Assembly (NCBI GenBank): GCA_964017155.1 | Contig: OZ024862.1 | Location: forward strand, 40,567,175 to 40,631,174 | Source of the DNA: Oasisia sp. SBJ-2009 | Taxonomy: Eukaryota; Annelida; Polychaeta; Sabellida; Siboglinidae | Direction of reading: 5' to 3' | Length of the DNA stretch: 64,000 nt | Part shown: positions 21,841-34,111 of the stretch, one piece after another | Numbering within the stretch: the first letter of the stretch is position 1 | How the letters are laid out: each line of letters opens with the position of its first letter | Made by a program: the position numbers and the translations under genes | The notes under the pieces: generated by a model | The model's database searches: none | What the model was told of the DNA's origin: nothing | What the model saw: the letters and a program-made list of their open reading frames with translations, nothing else

Positions 21841-23154
21841 GCCATTTTATTTGCTTATAAAGCAATGTCTAGCCTTAGCTGGCGAAATTGTGGTGTCAAC
21901 TTGTAAGATACGTAAGCTGATATATATGACGTTATTTATGGTGTAGCATTACATTACAACTTCGCTTATATGTCATGCTATATCATATGACACATCAAAT
22001 ATGTTAACATGCATAACTATAATTATTACTGTTAACTTATGCATATTCATGGTTCGTAAGCGGAAGCAGACGTTTGGCAACAATATGGCGCACACATCGC
22101 CGTCGTTTTTTCCTTCATAAAATTAAACAAGACATTATTTTTAAATGCAGATACATAATACAGGACACCCTACAGGGAATAATATAACTCGCATTGATAT
22201 ACGAGAATTCATAATTTAAGATAATAAACCGAGGTGGATTAAAACATTAGTTATTTGTTATTTTATTATATAAATAAATACAATGCTTACCTACGATTTA
22301 TATCGACGCAAATCAGCAAGTGGATCCATTCATTACATATCAAATATGTTGCCAAATAATGTTTTGATTAATGAGAAATGGATTATCTGTGTAATTATAT
22401 TCACAGTAGAACGACGCTAACAGTTATGTATAATGATGATGATGTTTGTCTTCCGTAATGCCTTGCAGGTTTGACTATGCAAGTTAGCAATACAGAATGT
22501 CGACACTGTACCACATGGCAATATATGTAGTGTACTGCCAACAGTTGCAGTTCTAAATAACACAACAACATTACATATACATAGCCTACCTTAGAGCAAT
22601 TGTCTGTAGCAATCGTCGCTCTCTTTTTCGGCGTCTAGTTGTATATCCCAATGTCTGATGACTTCCAAACTGCAACATGTGCAGCTCATTCAAGACCAAC
22701 TGTCAAACCACGTAGAGCGTCACATTGTTTGCCGAATAGCATGCGATACGCTGCACCCGACCGCACACGAAACATCAATAAACACGTGACGTTGGTTTTG
22801 TACTGAAAACCGGGAGAACTGCATTTCGACTACAACTCTATGCTTTCGATCGAACGCTTAAGTCATTTGTTTGTAGCAGCTGTCATGTTCAACGCGAAAG
22901 AGGCTGCTAATTATACGTTGTCAATCAGTGCGTTCTTGCCCGGGACCAAGAGCATACCATTGTCGGAGGCCGCACTTCAGTCTAAGAATGTCCACGGCAG
23001 TGAAGCATTGCATTGTCTGTGTTAAACTGACAATGAAACATGACAGGTATCACACACGGACAAAACAAGTTTGCCTTGAATAACACAAGTAGCTTCGCTC
23101 TTCTTGTCGAATGTACAATAACCCATGACCGTACCGAATTGCGGCTTAATTAGA
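21841..23154. other. Intergenic, nothing recognised
   Basis: AT-rich, with a slightly CpG-richer patch at about 22600-22990. Short open frames have no recognisable domain. Confidence 0.4.
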
Positions 23155-23380
23155 ATGACGGGAGGGTTGAAAAGGATTGGTGGATGAAAGTATGGAGGAA
23201 GAGGGGTGTAGAGGAACAGTGAGAAGGGAAATAGTAGAGGATAAAGAAAGTGAGGGAGTGGGACAAGGAGAGGGCGAGGGGCCGCCAAGCAGGGAGGAAG
23301 GGAGAAAATGTTGAGTATTTTTAAAGGAAGGGATTGGGAGAGGTAAATCAGAAGGGAGACAGAAAAAGTGAGACAACCTC
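23155..23380. repeat. Polypurine (GGA/GAA-rich) tract
   Basis: About 225 bp of almost pure purine on the plus strand, with phrases such as GGGAGGAAGGGAGAAAATG. Such tracts can form triplex DNA. A smaller GA-rich tract lies at 24115-24185. Confidence 0.85.
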
Positions 23381-23489
23381 ACAAACTTGTTAACTCTGAC
23401 ACATTGTGCATCAGAACAAAAAAGGATTGCAGCGCTACTAATTTCTGCATTTCATTCATCTATTTGCTAAAAATGGACACTGGACGGTT

Positions 23490-23580
23490 TAAATAATAAT
23501 AATAATCATCATAATAAAGATTTTATATAGCGCTAATTCCCGCATAGCGGATCGATGCGCTGCACAAGAAATATACTGAA
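23490..23580 (-). mobile_element. Dispersed-repeat 3' end (TATAGCGC type)
   Basis: AATAATAATAATCATCATAA followed by TTTTATATAGCGCTAATTCC and CGCATAGCGGATCGATGCGC. In reverse this is a body, then GCGCTATATAAA, then a trinucleotide tail, the usual layout of a SINE or LINE 3' end. It differs from the AAAGCGCTTTACA family. Confidence 0.55.
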
Positions 23581-24880
23581 TGTATATTAATAAATCGAAA
23601 TGTAAATTATATAAATTAATATAAGTCATTAATTGTTTTGGTTTTAAGATGTACTAGTAAACCCTTTTGTATGTAAATTATATAAATTATTTAAAAATAA
23701 ATTAACCACTGCTTTTAAGATGTATGTAAAACTTGGTTAATTATATATATCAAATTAAAATTAAAACCTTTACTAAAACTGTGTACGTAAATATACACTT
23801 ATATAAATCTATAAATTAATCTAAAACATAAACAATGATTGAAACGTGTATGACATTAAAAAGAAATTCTAAAGCAATGTCCGTCATTTCAAAACAATTT
23901 GAATTAATTGAAATGTCTAATAAAAAGATACGTTTTAAACACTTTCTAAACATACATAATGTCCCGGATGCAAGAATGTTCACAGGTAATTCAATCGACA
24001 GTCGAGATGCTGCTGCGCCAAATCACCAATGCACTTCTTTATAATGGTATTCTATATACGGGAATAGATAGATCGGTGATATTAGCTCTAACAAACATTA
24101 TTCTGATGATGCAGTGAGGGGTGGAGAGAAGGAAGGAGAGGGAGAGAGTGAGGCTGAGGAGAGAGATTAACGGGAGAAAAAAGAGACCGTGCTTTTATGT
24201 GTAAGAGATTGTGTTGTATGGATTTATGTTGTCATCGTCACATTTCTTTTTGTATTAATCGGCACCCTCCTTCCGATGAAGACTTTATATTATCATAGAC
24301 ATTACTGATAAAATCAAGTTTCTTACTGCTTTTAGAGCAAAAATATAGTATATTTAAAGATAACTTCCAACAATCACCAAATGCGTGCGCAGCGTACTCT
24401 AACGTTATCACGTCACGTAACTTCTTGCCTATCACCGGTTGGTCCATAAAATAAGGGGTCAGTTTGATATAGCAGATATGATGCCGCCCATACGTTACCA
24501 TTATAAATACTGTTGGCAAAGGTTATGCTTGACGAAGGTCACGTGCAGCAATTGATTGTCACGTACACAAACCGCAACGTAACGGTTTAGTAAATTAATT
24601 TGGGTTTTATCATTTTAATAAACCATTACTAATTCAAAAACGTAAAAGCAAGATATTTAAAATATTTAAGAATCGCATAATGTTTCAGTCTGCGTCTGAT
24701 CTAACACTAGATCGAAGGAATCATAGACCTATATTCCAAAGAGTAATACAGACACAGAGAAAAACACCTACTCCCAATATTTTTATTTACTATTGGGGTA
24801 AAATGGAAAACAGAACCAGATAATCGATGCAGGGTAGGTTTTCTAATAAGAGTAAGCAATGAATATAAATACGACACACA
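23581..24880. other. Intergenic, AT-rich; nothing recognised
   Basis: Repeated TATAAATTA and AAATTATATAAATT phrases at 23575-23830, a GA-rich patch at 24115-24185, otherwise no recognisable feature. Confidence 0.4.
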
Positions 24881-25135
24881 CACGAACGCGCGCACGCACG
24901 CACGCACGCACTTCCACATACCCACACGCATACACCCATGCACACACCCACACGCGCGCGCACACACATCAACATCCCCGGACACTCGTGCACATGCGCA
25001 CGCACACACCCATGCACACACACCCACATACATACGCGCTCGCACACACGCCCACATACACACACCCACATCCCCGGACACCCGTGCACACGCGAACGTG
25101 CACGCACACACACACACACGCACACACACAGTGGT
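24881..25135. repeat. CA/CG-rich cryptic microsatellite
   Basis: Interrupted ACAC, ACGC and CCACAC repeats. A longer internal duplication shares CATCCCCGGACAC at about 24973 and 25069. The long open frames over it are compositional artefacts. Confidence 0.92.
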
Positions 25136-25507
25136 GGAAAGTAATGTAAGCTTTGTGAAACTTGTCACAGTCGGGCAATTCGTACGGTTTATCGTGTAGG
25201 CTTGTTTGGAAAGATAAACAGGCATTGGTGAAGTGCGAGTATAGAAGCTTGCGGTGCCGGTGGCTGAGCGATTTGGAAGATGATCGACCAAAAAAATTAC
25301 TGAACATCTGCAAGAGAGACGGGAAGTTCACAGAGGAATAAAGAACGGGGCTAAGTGTCCGAATATAGAAAAGAAAGTGAGATGTGCATGATCCGGGAAA
25401 ACATTGAGGCACTACGTTGATAAGCCATAAGTTGAAGTCGCTGGAAAGAATCTGGATTGCAGAATAAGAGCAATAGTGTAAGGGTAAATCGGTGAAGAAC
25501 AGTTGGA

Positions 25508-25605
25508 ATTTAGACAAGGATTGCTCAAAGCGCTTTACACTTTACTTCCCTGGCAGTCCTATTCAACCAGACACCATCTCTGGGAAGCATGCAGCCATAT
25601 GCTGC
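25508..25605 (-). mobile_element. Truncated SINE copy
   Basis: CAAAGCGCTTTACACTTTAC followed by TTCCCTGGCAGTCC and CCAGACACCATCTCTGGG. In reverse this matches the body of the 58.46 kb SINE (CTAGATGGTG, TGCCACGGAGTAAAGTG, AAAGCG). Confidence 0.7.
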
Positions 25606-25749
25606 AAATAATGCGCGAAGGCTACTCGCACACATATCAATCACTTGTCTATTGCCAGGTATTCATTTATACAGCTGAGTGAACTGGAGCAATGTAGAAT
25701 GAAACAAACTTGCCCAAAGGTTTAACACCGCAGCACAGGATTCGAATCC

Positions 25750-26235
25750 GGGTCCTCTTAGTTGAACCTGATGGTCTAAAATGGACTAGTGACTTCAACA
25801 ATAAATACGGCGTTTATACAGGTGCAAAAGAAGTCGATAAAAAGATTTTTTGGAAAGTTATTTCTAATTTCGAAAAAGTTGTGAACTTATATAGCAGGAT
25901 GGAATTATCATTTAAATGGAAAATAACATCATGCAATCTGTGCTGTGCAGCTCCATTTAGCACATAGGGAGTCTTAACTCAGTACCAAACAAAGGGGCAT
26001 TGGCATTTCCATTTCTTTGGAACAGTAAACCCGAAGCTTTGAAAAGAAAATCACAAATAAACACATTTGCGGACGGATGTCTTAATATTGTAGATATTAG
26101 TACTAAAATAGAATCTCTATTTGTCAAACAAGATCTGCAATTAATTAAAGAGCATAACGCCAGGTGGACCTTCTTAGCAGTGTATTGGCTGGGTATACAT
26201 CTTAAAGAGTATCTAGTTCTGTTCCGCCTTTACCC
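25750..26235 (+). mobile_element. L1/Tx1-like non-LTR retrotransposon fragment (region after reverse transcriptase)
   Basis: Two plus-strand frames carry LINE-like sequence. The first includes LKWTSDFNNKYGVYTGA and then NFEKVVNLYSRMELSFKWKI, the typical post-RT motif (LxLWKxRxLSLxGKI). After a stop and frame change comes FPFLWNSKPEALKRK, then TFADGCLNIVDI and WLGIHLKEY, the usual W-x-K-P-x-x-x-K-R and GG/GC-LxxxD motifs. Stops and frame changes show it is dead. Clade assignment is tentative. Confidence 0.75.
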
Positions 26236-26290
26236 ACCTTATAGAGGCGTATAGAAGGAGGGTGAGAAGTGGAAATTAGTAGGAGAAAGA

Positions 26291-26357
<67 letters not shown>
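26291..26357. repeat. AT dinucleotide microsatellite
   Basis: About 33 AT units, flanked on the right by a GA-rich patch to about 26440. Confidence 0.97.
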
Positions 26358-26361
<4 letters not shown>

Positions 26362-26709
26362 GAGAGCTCGAGACAGAGCGAGACGGAGGGACACAGTGAG
26401 ATGGATAGGGAGATGGAGAGGAAGGGGAGAGGGAGAGGGATACACGGTGAATGATTAAAACGTGGTTTCATTTAAACCTGCCCCAAATCGGTTATTTATC
26501 ACACTTTCATTTATTAACACGCATTGTTATTCGCAAGTGTGTTGACACATAATGCTATGCCTACTGCGCACTGTTCACGGTAACTGTTATTACATTATAT
26601 TCTATATCGGATTGGTGTACAAGAAGAATGCACGCTTACGGTTTCAGGACCTATGCGAAAACATATGCATGTTATGTAAATTCGTGCGCAAAACGTTTGG
26701 CATCATAAC

Positions 26710-29502
26710 TCGATTGTGACAAGAAATGGTCGCCATTCAGTCTATACTTAAAACAAATTTAGCTCATCAACATGCGCTCTCGGTCGACCGTCTCTCACTG
26801 TCCTTCGTTCGTCTCAGGCTCCTCTTTGACGCCGTTCCCGTTCACAGTCCCGTTGCCGCTAGGAGGAAATCTGCCGTGGCCGCCAGTCTTCAGTTCCGCT
26901 GCACGATGACTGACATGACGTCAGCTGTGATGTCTCGCACGCGCATGAACGTCGTCTCGCACCGAACGCATCACCGTGTCAGTGATGACGGGAGCGATGA
27001 GCATCAGCCCGCTCTGTCTGTGTGCCAGGTCGGGTTTCAGGGCCGACGATCGCGAGCTCGCAGAATCGGAGCGACGCACTCCGGCGCGAGTCGTCAAGAC
27101 CGTGTCCTTTGACGGCGGTGTTGTCTTGCTCCGGGCGGTCAGCTGAGACTTGACGCTCGATGCGAATTCCTTTGTAGGAGACGGCGATGATCTGGCTGAC
27201 TTCATGTGTCGAGATTGAGAGGTCTGTTGAGACCTGCCGACCGCTGCTCGCTTTGCAGTGATGACGTCCTTCGCCAAGACGTCTCGACCACGGCCACCTA
27301 GGATCACGGCGGCTTTGGCAGACTTGCCCTGTACACCACCGTCGCGTCTTCTGTCAGACTCGTTGACCCCGTCGCACGCAATTTCTTCGCACCAGGCTCG
27401 TTCGACGAGTCGTCTATTTCTGCTTTTTGGTTGTGTTTCCTCTTTGGCGCTTGTCTCGCTTTCTCGGTCGGCCTCGCTTTCTCGGTTGTTGCACTTGCTG
27501 GTTTACGAAGGACTTGTTTCTGTGGTGCGACTTTCGTTCGGTCGTGCTGCAGCCTGTTCGAGTTTCTCTGCGGAAGATGATTCGGATTTGTCAGCAGATG
27601 TTTGTGATGGTTTCTTACGCAGTGATGACTGCTTCGCTTTCTCTGTTTTAACATTCGATGGTTTACGAAGGACTGGTTTCTCAGACGCGAGTTTCATCTA
27701 GCCAGACCCCGGGTGCACGAACATTCGCACTGCAGCAGGTTTGCCCAGCCCTGCAGAAGATTCGGATTTGTCGGCAGACGTCTGTGGTAGTTTCTTGCGC
27801 GGTAGTGATGTCACCGTTGAAGACTGCGGTGTTGCTATCGTCTTCGGTGGTTCTGGTTTATGCGCATAAGCCACTTGTGCCGACGGTCTCCGCGTCGGAT
27901 ACGATACGTTTTAACAAATTCAGTTTGCGTCTCGAACGTTCCCTGCGGTTGGACTGCGGGCGTACGGGACGCGTTTTTTGTGTGGTGTTTTTTCACTATT
28001 GACATTTCGGGGTCTTCATTTGGTGTTGCCGGTGTTGGTGCCAGCGATGCAGAATGGTTCGGCGCCGGTGTTGCCGATGTATCATCCAAAGATATCGGCA
28101 TGTGTCCTTCTGAAACTTCAGTCGTCGTAGCATTTTGCGTTCGCGGTTAAATTTTCTGCACGAGTTTCTTGGCCTCAGCCACTGCAGCGTGTTGATTGGT
28201 CGTTTTTGAAACCGGAACAAGCTAGCCGATCTTCATTGGGACAACATGACCTTCTTAATAACGGGTACGTGGTTGATCCTTTTGGGTTTCGACTGGCGAG
28301 GCGTGGTTGTAGTTGACTTGTCATCTGGAAGCGACTGCGCCCGTGGTGCCGCAGCTTGTCCAGTCTGCACTATCTCGGTGCCAGAAGTGCGTGAATTGGC
28401 CTTACCGAGGATGCTTGGGAGAGAACTCCGCCTCACCAGGCCCAGAGCCGCCAGTGGGTTCGTGTCAGTACTGGACACAGCGGGCGATGCAATTCCGCAC
28501 ATCGTCACTGCTGAGTCCGGTTCTTCCTTCTTTGCCTGTTGCCTCTGGGGTGCCTCGACCGACTGTCGTATCTCTACGCTACACTACGGCTGGTAGGAAC
28601 AGGCGCTGGTGTGTGGACAGTCGTTGCTGGTGCACAAGCGTCGACCCTTGTTACGCTGATATCCAGCGAGTGGCCTTGGAAATGGACCGCTACGTTAGTG
28701 ATTGCATTCCCCTCGACGTGTGCACCTGTAAGGTGGGAATACTCGTCACAAAACTGGCTACGTCGGCTTGAGGTGAACTGGTTTATCGACGGATGTGGCC
28801 ATGCGTTCGGTTACGTCGAGTAAGTCTTGTCAGGCACTGCTCGACACGCCGCTGTGTCGACCCAACGGCGGTCGATATACAGTGGCTCGGGTTGACCTTC
28901 CGATGTTCAAGAAAATCAGAGTTCTTCTAGAAGACGACGCTGCGCATACACACTGGCAGACGAGCTCGGTATGTGTAGTTCTGACGTTTGTGTTCGTTCA
29001 TCCAGAGTCGCGTGAGGAAACGTTCGCAGCAGTCCAGGCATGTCATCGAGACAGGCGGTTTTGCACCGCGCTCCCGCTTGTGCTCTTGAAACAGCATCAC
29101 GTCGACGTGCGAGGCGCAATCGTAGCAGAAGAGCGTGGACGTAGTCGAGGCGTTGGCGCCATCCGAAGTCGCGGAAGTGGACGACTCCATCCTCTCCTTT
29201 TCGGTCTGCTCCTGAATACCTCGCAGTTTGCTTAGAACGAAGGTTTTTGATGCACTCGCGTCGTCGAGGTCGCGTCGTCGAACACCTAGGGCAGTGGTTC
29301 AGTATGTGCCTGCACCGGTTGTACCTCAGCGAAAACGCCTCCGTGCAACCGCTGCCCTTGAACTGGTGGGTGTCTCCGTTCAATTGCTTACATACCTTCT
29401 TGTGACGGTACAGCTGGAACTGGTACATGTACCACTCTCAGCAGAATACGCCATGCAAACCGAGTAGTTTCCGGCGGTGCTTGCAGTTCTTCCTTTTCCA
29501 TT
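26710..29502 (-). pseudogene. Frame-broken, apparently intronless zinc-finger-like reading region
   Basis: Not recognised as a known gene. This ~2.8 kb block is markedly richer in GC and CpG than its surroundings and reads best on the minus strand. It starts at ATG 29502 (MEKEELQAPPETTR). After a frameshift it gives finger-like segments: YQFQLYRHKKVC, then CTEAFSLRYNRCRHILNHC. In the next frame come CYDCASHVDVMLFQEHKR and MTCLDCCERFLTRLWMNEHK, close to C2H2 spacing. Downstream are Ser/Pro/Thr/Lys-rich stretches with basic clusters (KPKRINHVPVIKK, PGAKKLRATG) and repeated modules: VLRKPSNVKTEKA and VLRKPASATTEKA, and two copies of QTSADKSESS. At least five frame breaks or stops occur. It may be a retroposed gene copy, a transposon-encoded protein or a decaying lineage-specific gene. 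Confidence 0.5.
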
Positions 29503-30900
29503 ATCGTCCCGATGATAGTCTTCTCGAGCATCGCCTTTATATTGTGACCTTGCAGGACCTCAAACTGTGACAGTGACCTCGTTCTATACGCAGTCTGGTG
29601 CGCTGCGAATTCATTCTGCTCATCGTTGAATACTCCAAAACCAAAGTATACTTATTTCTTCGTGTTCTGAGGCGACTTCTTTTTATTGGAAGCTGCTTTC
29701 GTCCTCAGTTTTATTTTCAATAAAATGCAGGTAAATCTGACACATTAAAACGGCAACTACTCAATAATAAATATTTTTAAATGAACACACACCATGTTCG
29801 AAAACTACAAATCAAAAAAGTTGATGTAGTACATACACAAGAAGTCAATAGGTCAACCGTACAAGTCAATAAGTGTATATAATCATCATGATATATAGAT
29901 ACATATTAATTAACAACAACCGTTGTACAATAAAACAACGATGACAGTAAAACAATAGAAAATCTTGGTTTGCACCAGAGTTGCAAATGTTAAAAGTAGA
30001 CTTGCGAAGACTAGAGAAGCTAACAGGGGTGGTTAGTGAGAGCGTTCCAGGTGGGGGTTTAACCCTCTCGACCACTTTGACTCGGAGATCACGTTCATGT
30101 TGGTCCTGTCTGAATTTGAGACGTAAAAGAAACATTGAGCCCGACAAGCACCCTGGCAGTGACTACCATCAGTCCCAACGTAAAATGTTGGTTAATATGG
30201 CAGAAACATACAAAAGTGAGGAACTCAAAGGGAACTCTCTGGTGCATTTGTAATGTGGTGACTACCAGAAATACTGACTTCCCCGCAGACCATCTTGTGT
30301 GTGACGTGTATGCAAGGACTGATGCGGCGGCTGTTGACGATAATGGTTTGAAAAAAGGTTGAATAATTGAATGATAACTCATATTATTATAACGTTGTAA
30401 CTAGAATGTATGCCGAGCGCTAGAAACATTCAGAACACATTGGCGAACACGTTGCGTATATTTTATTATGGTGGCTCGGCTTCTAATAACTAAAACACAA
30501 TTTAATGTTTGCATCACGATGCCATCGTCGGAGAGTTTTATATTACCGGTCTTATATACAAAAGGGAGGATCAAGGCCCATGTAATCGTTCCTATATTTA
30601 TCCCAGTAACTAAAAGATCGCCTAATATGATTGTTCAAAGCCTTGGTCCTGGTTTTTTCTTGCACATCACCTACTAAAAGCCGCCAAGTCCAAAGTCAGA
30701 GTGTTCATTGACGACACCGTGTGGAGCAACACCTTCGAGAAGAGAGAGAAGACCAACCACAGTTGCATGAAGACTTACATTCACTAAGCACATGGGAGAA
30801 ATAGTGGTCAATGAACTGTCACCTGCAGACATATTCTACGCTGGATGCCACCCGCCAAAGAAAAAGAAGATATTATCATCGTATAGGCTGCGCGGACGTA
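29503..30900. other. Intergenic, no gene recognised
   Basis: AT-rich, with scattered CpG. Some short phrases around 30690-30900 may belong to the LINE fragment that follows, but they are too decayed to assign. Confidence 0.35.
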
Positions 30901-30924
30901 CCTTGGATAACATCGATCAGCACT

Positions 30925-31075
30925 ACAGCGTACCTTAGTGGCAACGTGCATGATAACCCTAAATGGAGATCCAACTTCAACAGGTTCACATAAAAGCAAA
31001 CACATTCCTCGGCCTCCTCAGACACAACCTCAAGATCAGAAACAGAACAAAATCCATGTAGCCACTCTCGGGGCC
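30925..31075 (+). mobile_element. Jockey/CR1-type LINE reverse transcriptase fragment
   Basis: Plus strand reads NVHDNPKWRSNFNRFT, then after a frameshift KANTFLGLLRHNLKIRNRTK. This corresponds to the well-known region after the YADD motif (W-x-x-H-I-x-x-x-x-K-A-N-x-x-L-G-x-L-R-R-N-L). Only a ~45 codon piece remains. Confidence 0.75.
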
Positions 31076-31126
31076 CCGTACGCTGTACATACCATTCAGG
31101 CCATAAGTAGCATCGATGACCCACGC

Positions 31127-31143
31127 GCCGTGAGGTGGCAGCA
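31127..31143 (+). promoter_or_regulatory. CTCF-like motif upstream of the THAP gene
   Basis: GCCGTGAGGTGGCAGCA, the same 17 bases as at 18930-18946 in the LYRM4 promoter. It lies about 140 bp before the THAP start codon. Confidence 0.45.
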
Positions 31144-31285
31144 CTTTTAAGCCCATCACTTGTCAGGGGTAAAACCAAAGACAATTAAAGGAAGACCAAT
31201 CACATGCGCTGTTTCCCATTGGACGCCATTTTTAAAACATAGACCGCAGCGAACCAAGCGGCTGGGTTGCAAAAGTCAGATCAAC

Positions 31286-32096
31286 ATGGCGTACGCCAGG
31301 CACGGCGGTTCGTTTTGCTCAGCCTTTGGCTGCAGCAACAACAAAAGCGTCAACGACAACGCAGAGCTTTCATTCTTCAGATTCCCGAAAGATAAAGACA
31401 GGTAGGCATTAAATCAATACAAACTAAAAAGAAATACCATGCATAACACACATAAATGCATAAATGCAACGCATCGACACGCCCCCCCCCCCCCTCCAGT
31501 CAGTGTCAGACTGGATGTCAGCTGGTGATGTAAACAAAAACACTCCCTATGGCTGGGACGGGTTTAGTAGTAGTTGGGCCAAGTAACAGTACTGTCGTGG
31601 GCGGAGGGGGGATGGTTATCAATGACAATAAATTAACAGTATGTCCCAGCGGATCTTGTGGTGGGCTGAACTAAGAGTAAATATCACTGACACTGTATCA
31701 TGTGTCCAGACTGGCCTACTTGTCCTTGTTCATGTACATGGTGTATCTAAATTCTAGATAATAGAATAGGTGCCTTGGCAAAATATTAGCAATAAATGTG
31801 TAATGCTGGCTGTAATTCAATGTTTTTGCACTTCTTATTTCAGGAGTAAGCGATGGGTTATAAACTCTAGAAGGGAAGATCTGTTGAAAAGATACTGCGG
31901 GTATCTCTATAACAACTGCCGGATGTGCGCTAAACACTTCACCGAGTCACAGTTTATGAATGCCAACAGCCGTGACAAGCTGGTATGGGATGCAGTTCCC
32001 ACGTTATTCAGCTGCAATCAATCAGATCGCCAGAAAGAAAGCAAGCCCCCCCCCCCCCCCCCCCCAAGGATAGAACTTAATCTTCTGAGCATGTAG
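31286..32096 (+). CDS. Small THAP-domain protein, 2 exons
   Basis: THAP domains are C2CH zinc-binding, sequence-specific DNA-binding modules shared by nuclear regulators and P-element transposases. Exons are 31286-31401 and 31844-32096, GT-AG borders with matching phase, giving 122 residues. The C2CH ligands are C11-x4-C16 and C67-x2-H70. Other hallmarks are FFRFPKDKDR, W43, F76 and the closing AVPTLF (residues 89-94). The N terminus has 9 residues before the first Cys, as is usual. The domain fills nearly the whole protein. It is followed by seven prolines coded by a C homopolymer and a nine-residue tail. All three frames after the homopolymer stop within a few codons, so no long C-terminal region is lost through a miscounted run. 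It may be a host THAP gene or the first exons of a domesticated or truncated transposase. Confidence 0.85.
32046..32065. repeat. C homopolymer inside the THAP coding exon
   Basis: A run of about 20 C encoding polyproline near the THAP stop. Length is likely uncertain in assembly. A similar C run lies at about 31483-31496. Confidence 0.9.
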
Positions 32097-32930
32097 TTGA
32101 GCAAGATACTTCAGTCCTGGTAAAATCAATGTTCTTGATTATATTCATGTCAGACCAGATGATTGTATTGTTGTAAATTGCTTGAGACAGTTGACTAGAT
32201 ATATAATACATCACCATACAGTATACATATAGCCCTTGCTGGACTAAGGTATAACATTAGTATGTTTCAATAATTGTAACGTTTTTGTGAGAACACCGAA
32301 ATATTTCTGTATGTCATTTGGACACTAAATATTGTAAATGGCAACCAACATTTTGGCTATATTTTGCAGTCACACGATATGAATTGCAAACTATGCCAAT
32401 TCAATGAAACTGAAGACTAACTATAATGAATATTGTGAACAAATGTACATGTAGCTAACAATGTATTGACATTTTAATACTGGCACATATTCTTTTACTT
32501 TTTGTGTGGCGCATGATGATTATCATGTATCAATATACAGCACAGGTTGTATGTATCATATGCATCTTTCATCTGCGAAATTACATTAATTCTAAACATA
32601 GATGGACATGTGCAGACATTATTTATTTGTAGACGTGTGTGTCAAAAAAAAAAAAAATTGAAGTGGCTTGATTACAAAATGATATGTATTTGATAAATGA
32701 AAGATGGTGTTGAATACTTTCTGCAAATGTTGGCAAATCAAACCAAATTGGCATGTTTTTGGGCTCATTTGAAGTGTATACTAACTTTAATATCTGTACC
32801 CATGCTATTAATGCCTACAATAAATGTATTATTGTACCCATGTCTTTTTTGTTCATGTTTTTGATCTGTTTCAGAATAGGAATGAAAAATTTCTAAAAAT
32901 TGGGATTGGACAGTAACTGTCTGAACTGAA
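32097..32930 (+). other. Probable THAP gene 3' UTR
   Basis: AT-rich sequence with an A run at about 32644-32657 and AATAAA at 32819-32824. No other gene is visible. Confidence 0.4.
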
Positions 32931-32934
32931 TTAT

Positions 32935-33245
32935 ATTGATTGATTGATTTATTTATTAAGGAATCCACGTTCAGTAATAAAACTGTTGAGGTGAAGCCTT
33001 CAGACATTAAAAATACAAAAGTATGCAATGGTGTAAAAAAATACAATTTAAACATCATGAAAACAAGTTATGAATATGACTAGGAATAGACACATAATTT
33101 AACGCACCCACAACTGTATGACAAAGTATTAAAATAGAGGAACACATAAACCACAGGGAGGCATATATGATGGTGTTGGCAATTTGGGCGGGTGTAGGTT
33201 TAGCATGTTTAGGTGAGATGTTAAACATCATGTGTACCAAAACAA
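32935..33245 (-). mobile_element. Probable retroelement 3' end with TGAT/TTTA tail
   Basis: On the plus strand it begins TTGATTGATTGATTTATTTA. In reverse this is a simple-repeat tail after about 290 bp of body. The body has an open minus-strand frame without a recognised domain, so it is probably LINE or SINE 3' UTR. Confidence 0.5.
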
Positions 33246-34110
33246 GAAGTAAATATGACTAGAATACAAAGATTGAAAGTAGTAGAAAAAGACACTTAGG
33301 GCTACATCATAATTTACTGTACATACATCCTTTCAAATTTACAATGGACCAGTTGTGTGTCCATAGGCAGTACATGTATCAAAATGTATATATAAAACCG
33401 GAAAATTTCAACAAATTTTAAAATGCATGGACATGGACATGGTAAAGAAAGAACCAGGCATAATGATCATATCTGAGATTTCATGAATCCTATCATAATG
33501 TAGCCGTGAAATGACCATAAAATATTATATATTTTTGAAAATCAATATATTTGGCGCATAAAAATATAATTTTTTTATCTTTACATGTCCACCCCCACCC
33601 CGCCCCCCCCCCCACCCCACACACACACCCCAAGTCAACGTACGAGCAGTCGATCGCTTTTTAACCAAATGAATGAAAGCACGCCGGTTTGCTTATGAAC
33701 TCGCATGACACCCAGCCGCTTGGTGCGCCACCAGTTCAAAATCCAAAATGCCACCGGCTGAGTGACATCTCTCCCCTTTACGCTCTCTGGTAAAACGGCT
33801 CTTCAATTCTAACCGCCAGGGCGGGATTACCACATAACAAAGTAGAACCAATGATCGAGTCTCTGGTCGAATTTGAAATAAGCAATTAAATAAGGATACC
33901 TTTTTTATCAGATAATACTATGCTATGAAAATTTTCATATTAAACTTATACTGATTCATGTCACAAATAAAACTGAAGAGAAATTAAAACTTTTCTTTCT
34001 AAATTTTTATATTAATTTGTTTCTTTTGTGTATAGATATTTTTTCACTTGGTTTCGTTATCAACAGGGTACATACTGTATAAACATTTACTACTATTATT
34101 ATTGACATAA
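33246..34110. other. Intergenic, nothing recognised
   Basis: AT-rich apart from a C-rich patch at about 33590-33632. Confidence 0.4.
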
Positions 34111-34111
34111 A

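Noticed and set aside
25248..25275. TGGCTGAGCGATTTGG as a pol III A box
   Set aside because: No B box follows within the expected 30-60 bp.
25735..25760. GGATTCGAATCC, a perfect tRNA B-box-like palindrome
   Set aside because: No A box or acceptor stem at the right distance, and the surrounding sequence belongs to a LINE-like fragment.
33055..33240. 61-codon minus-strand frame
   Set aside because: Lies inside a probable retroelement 3' end; no domain.
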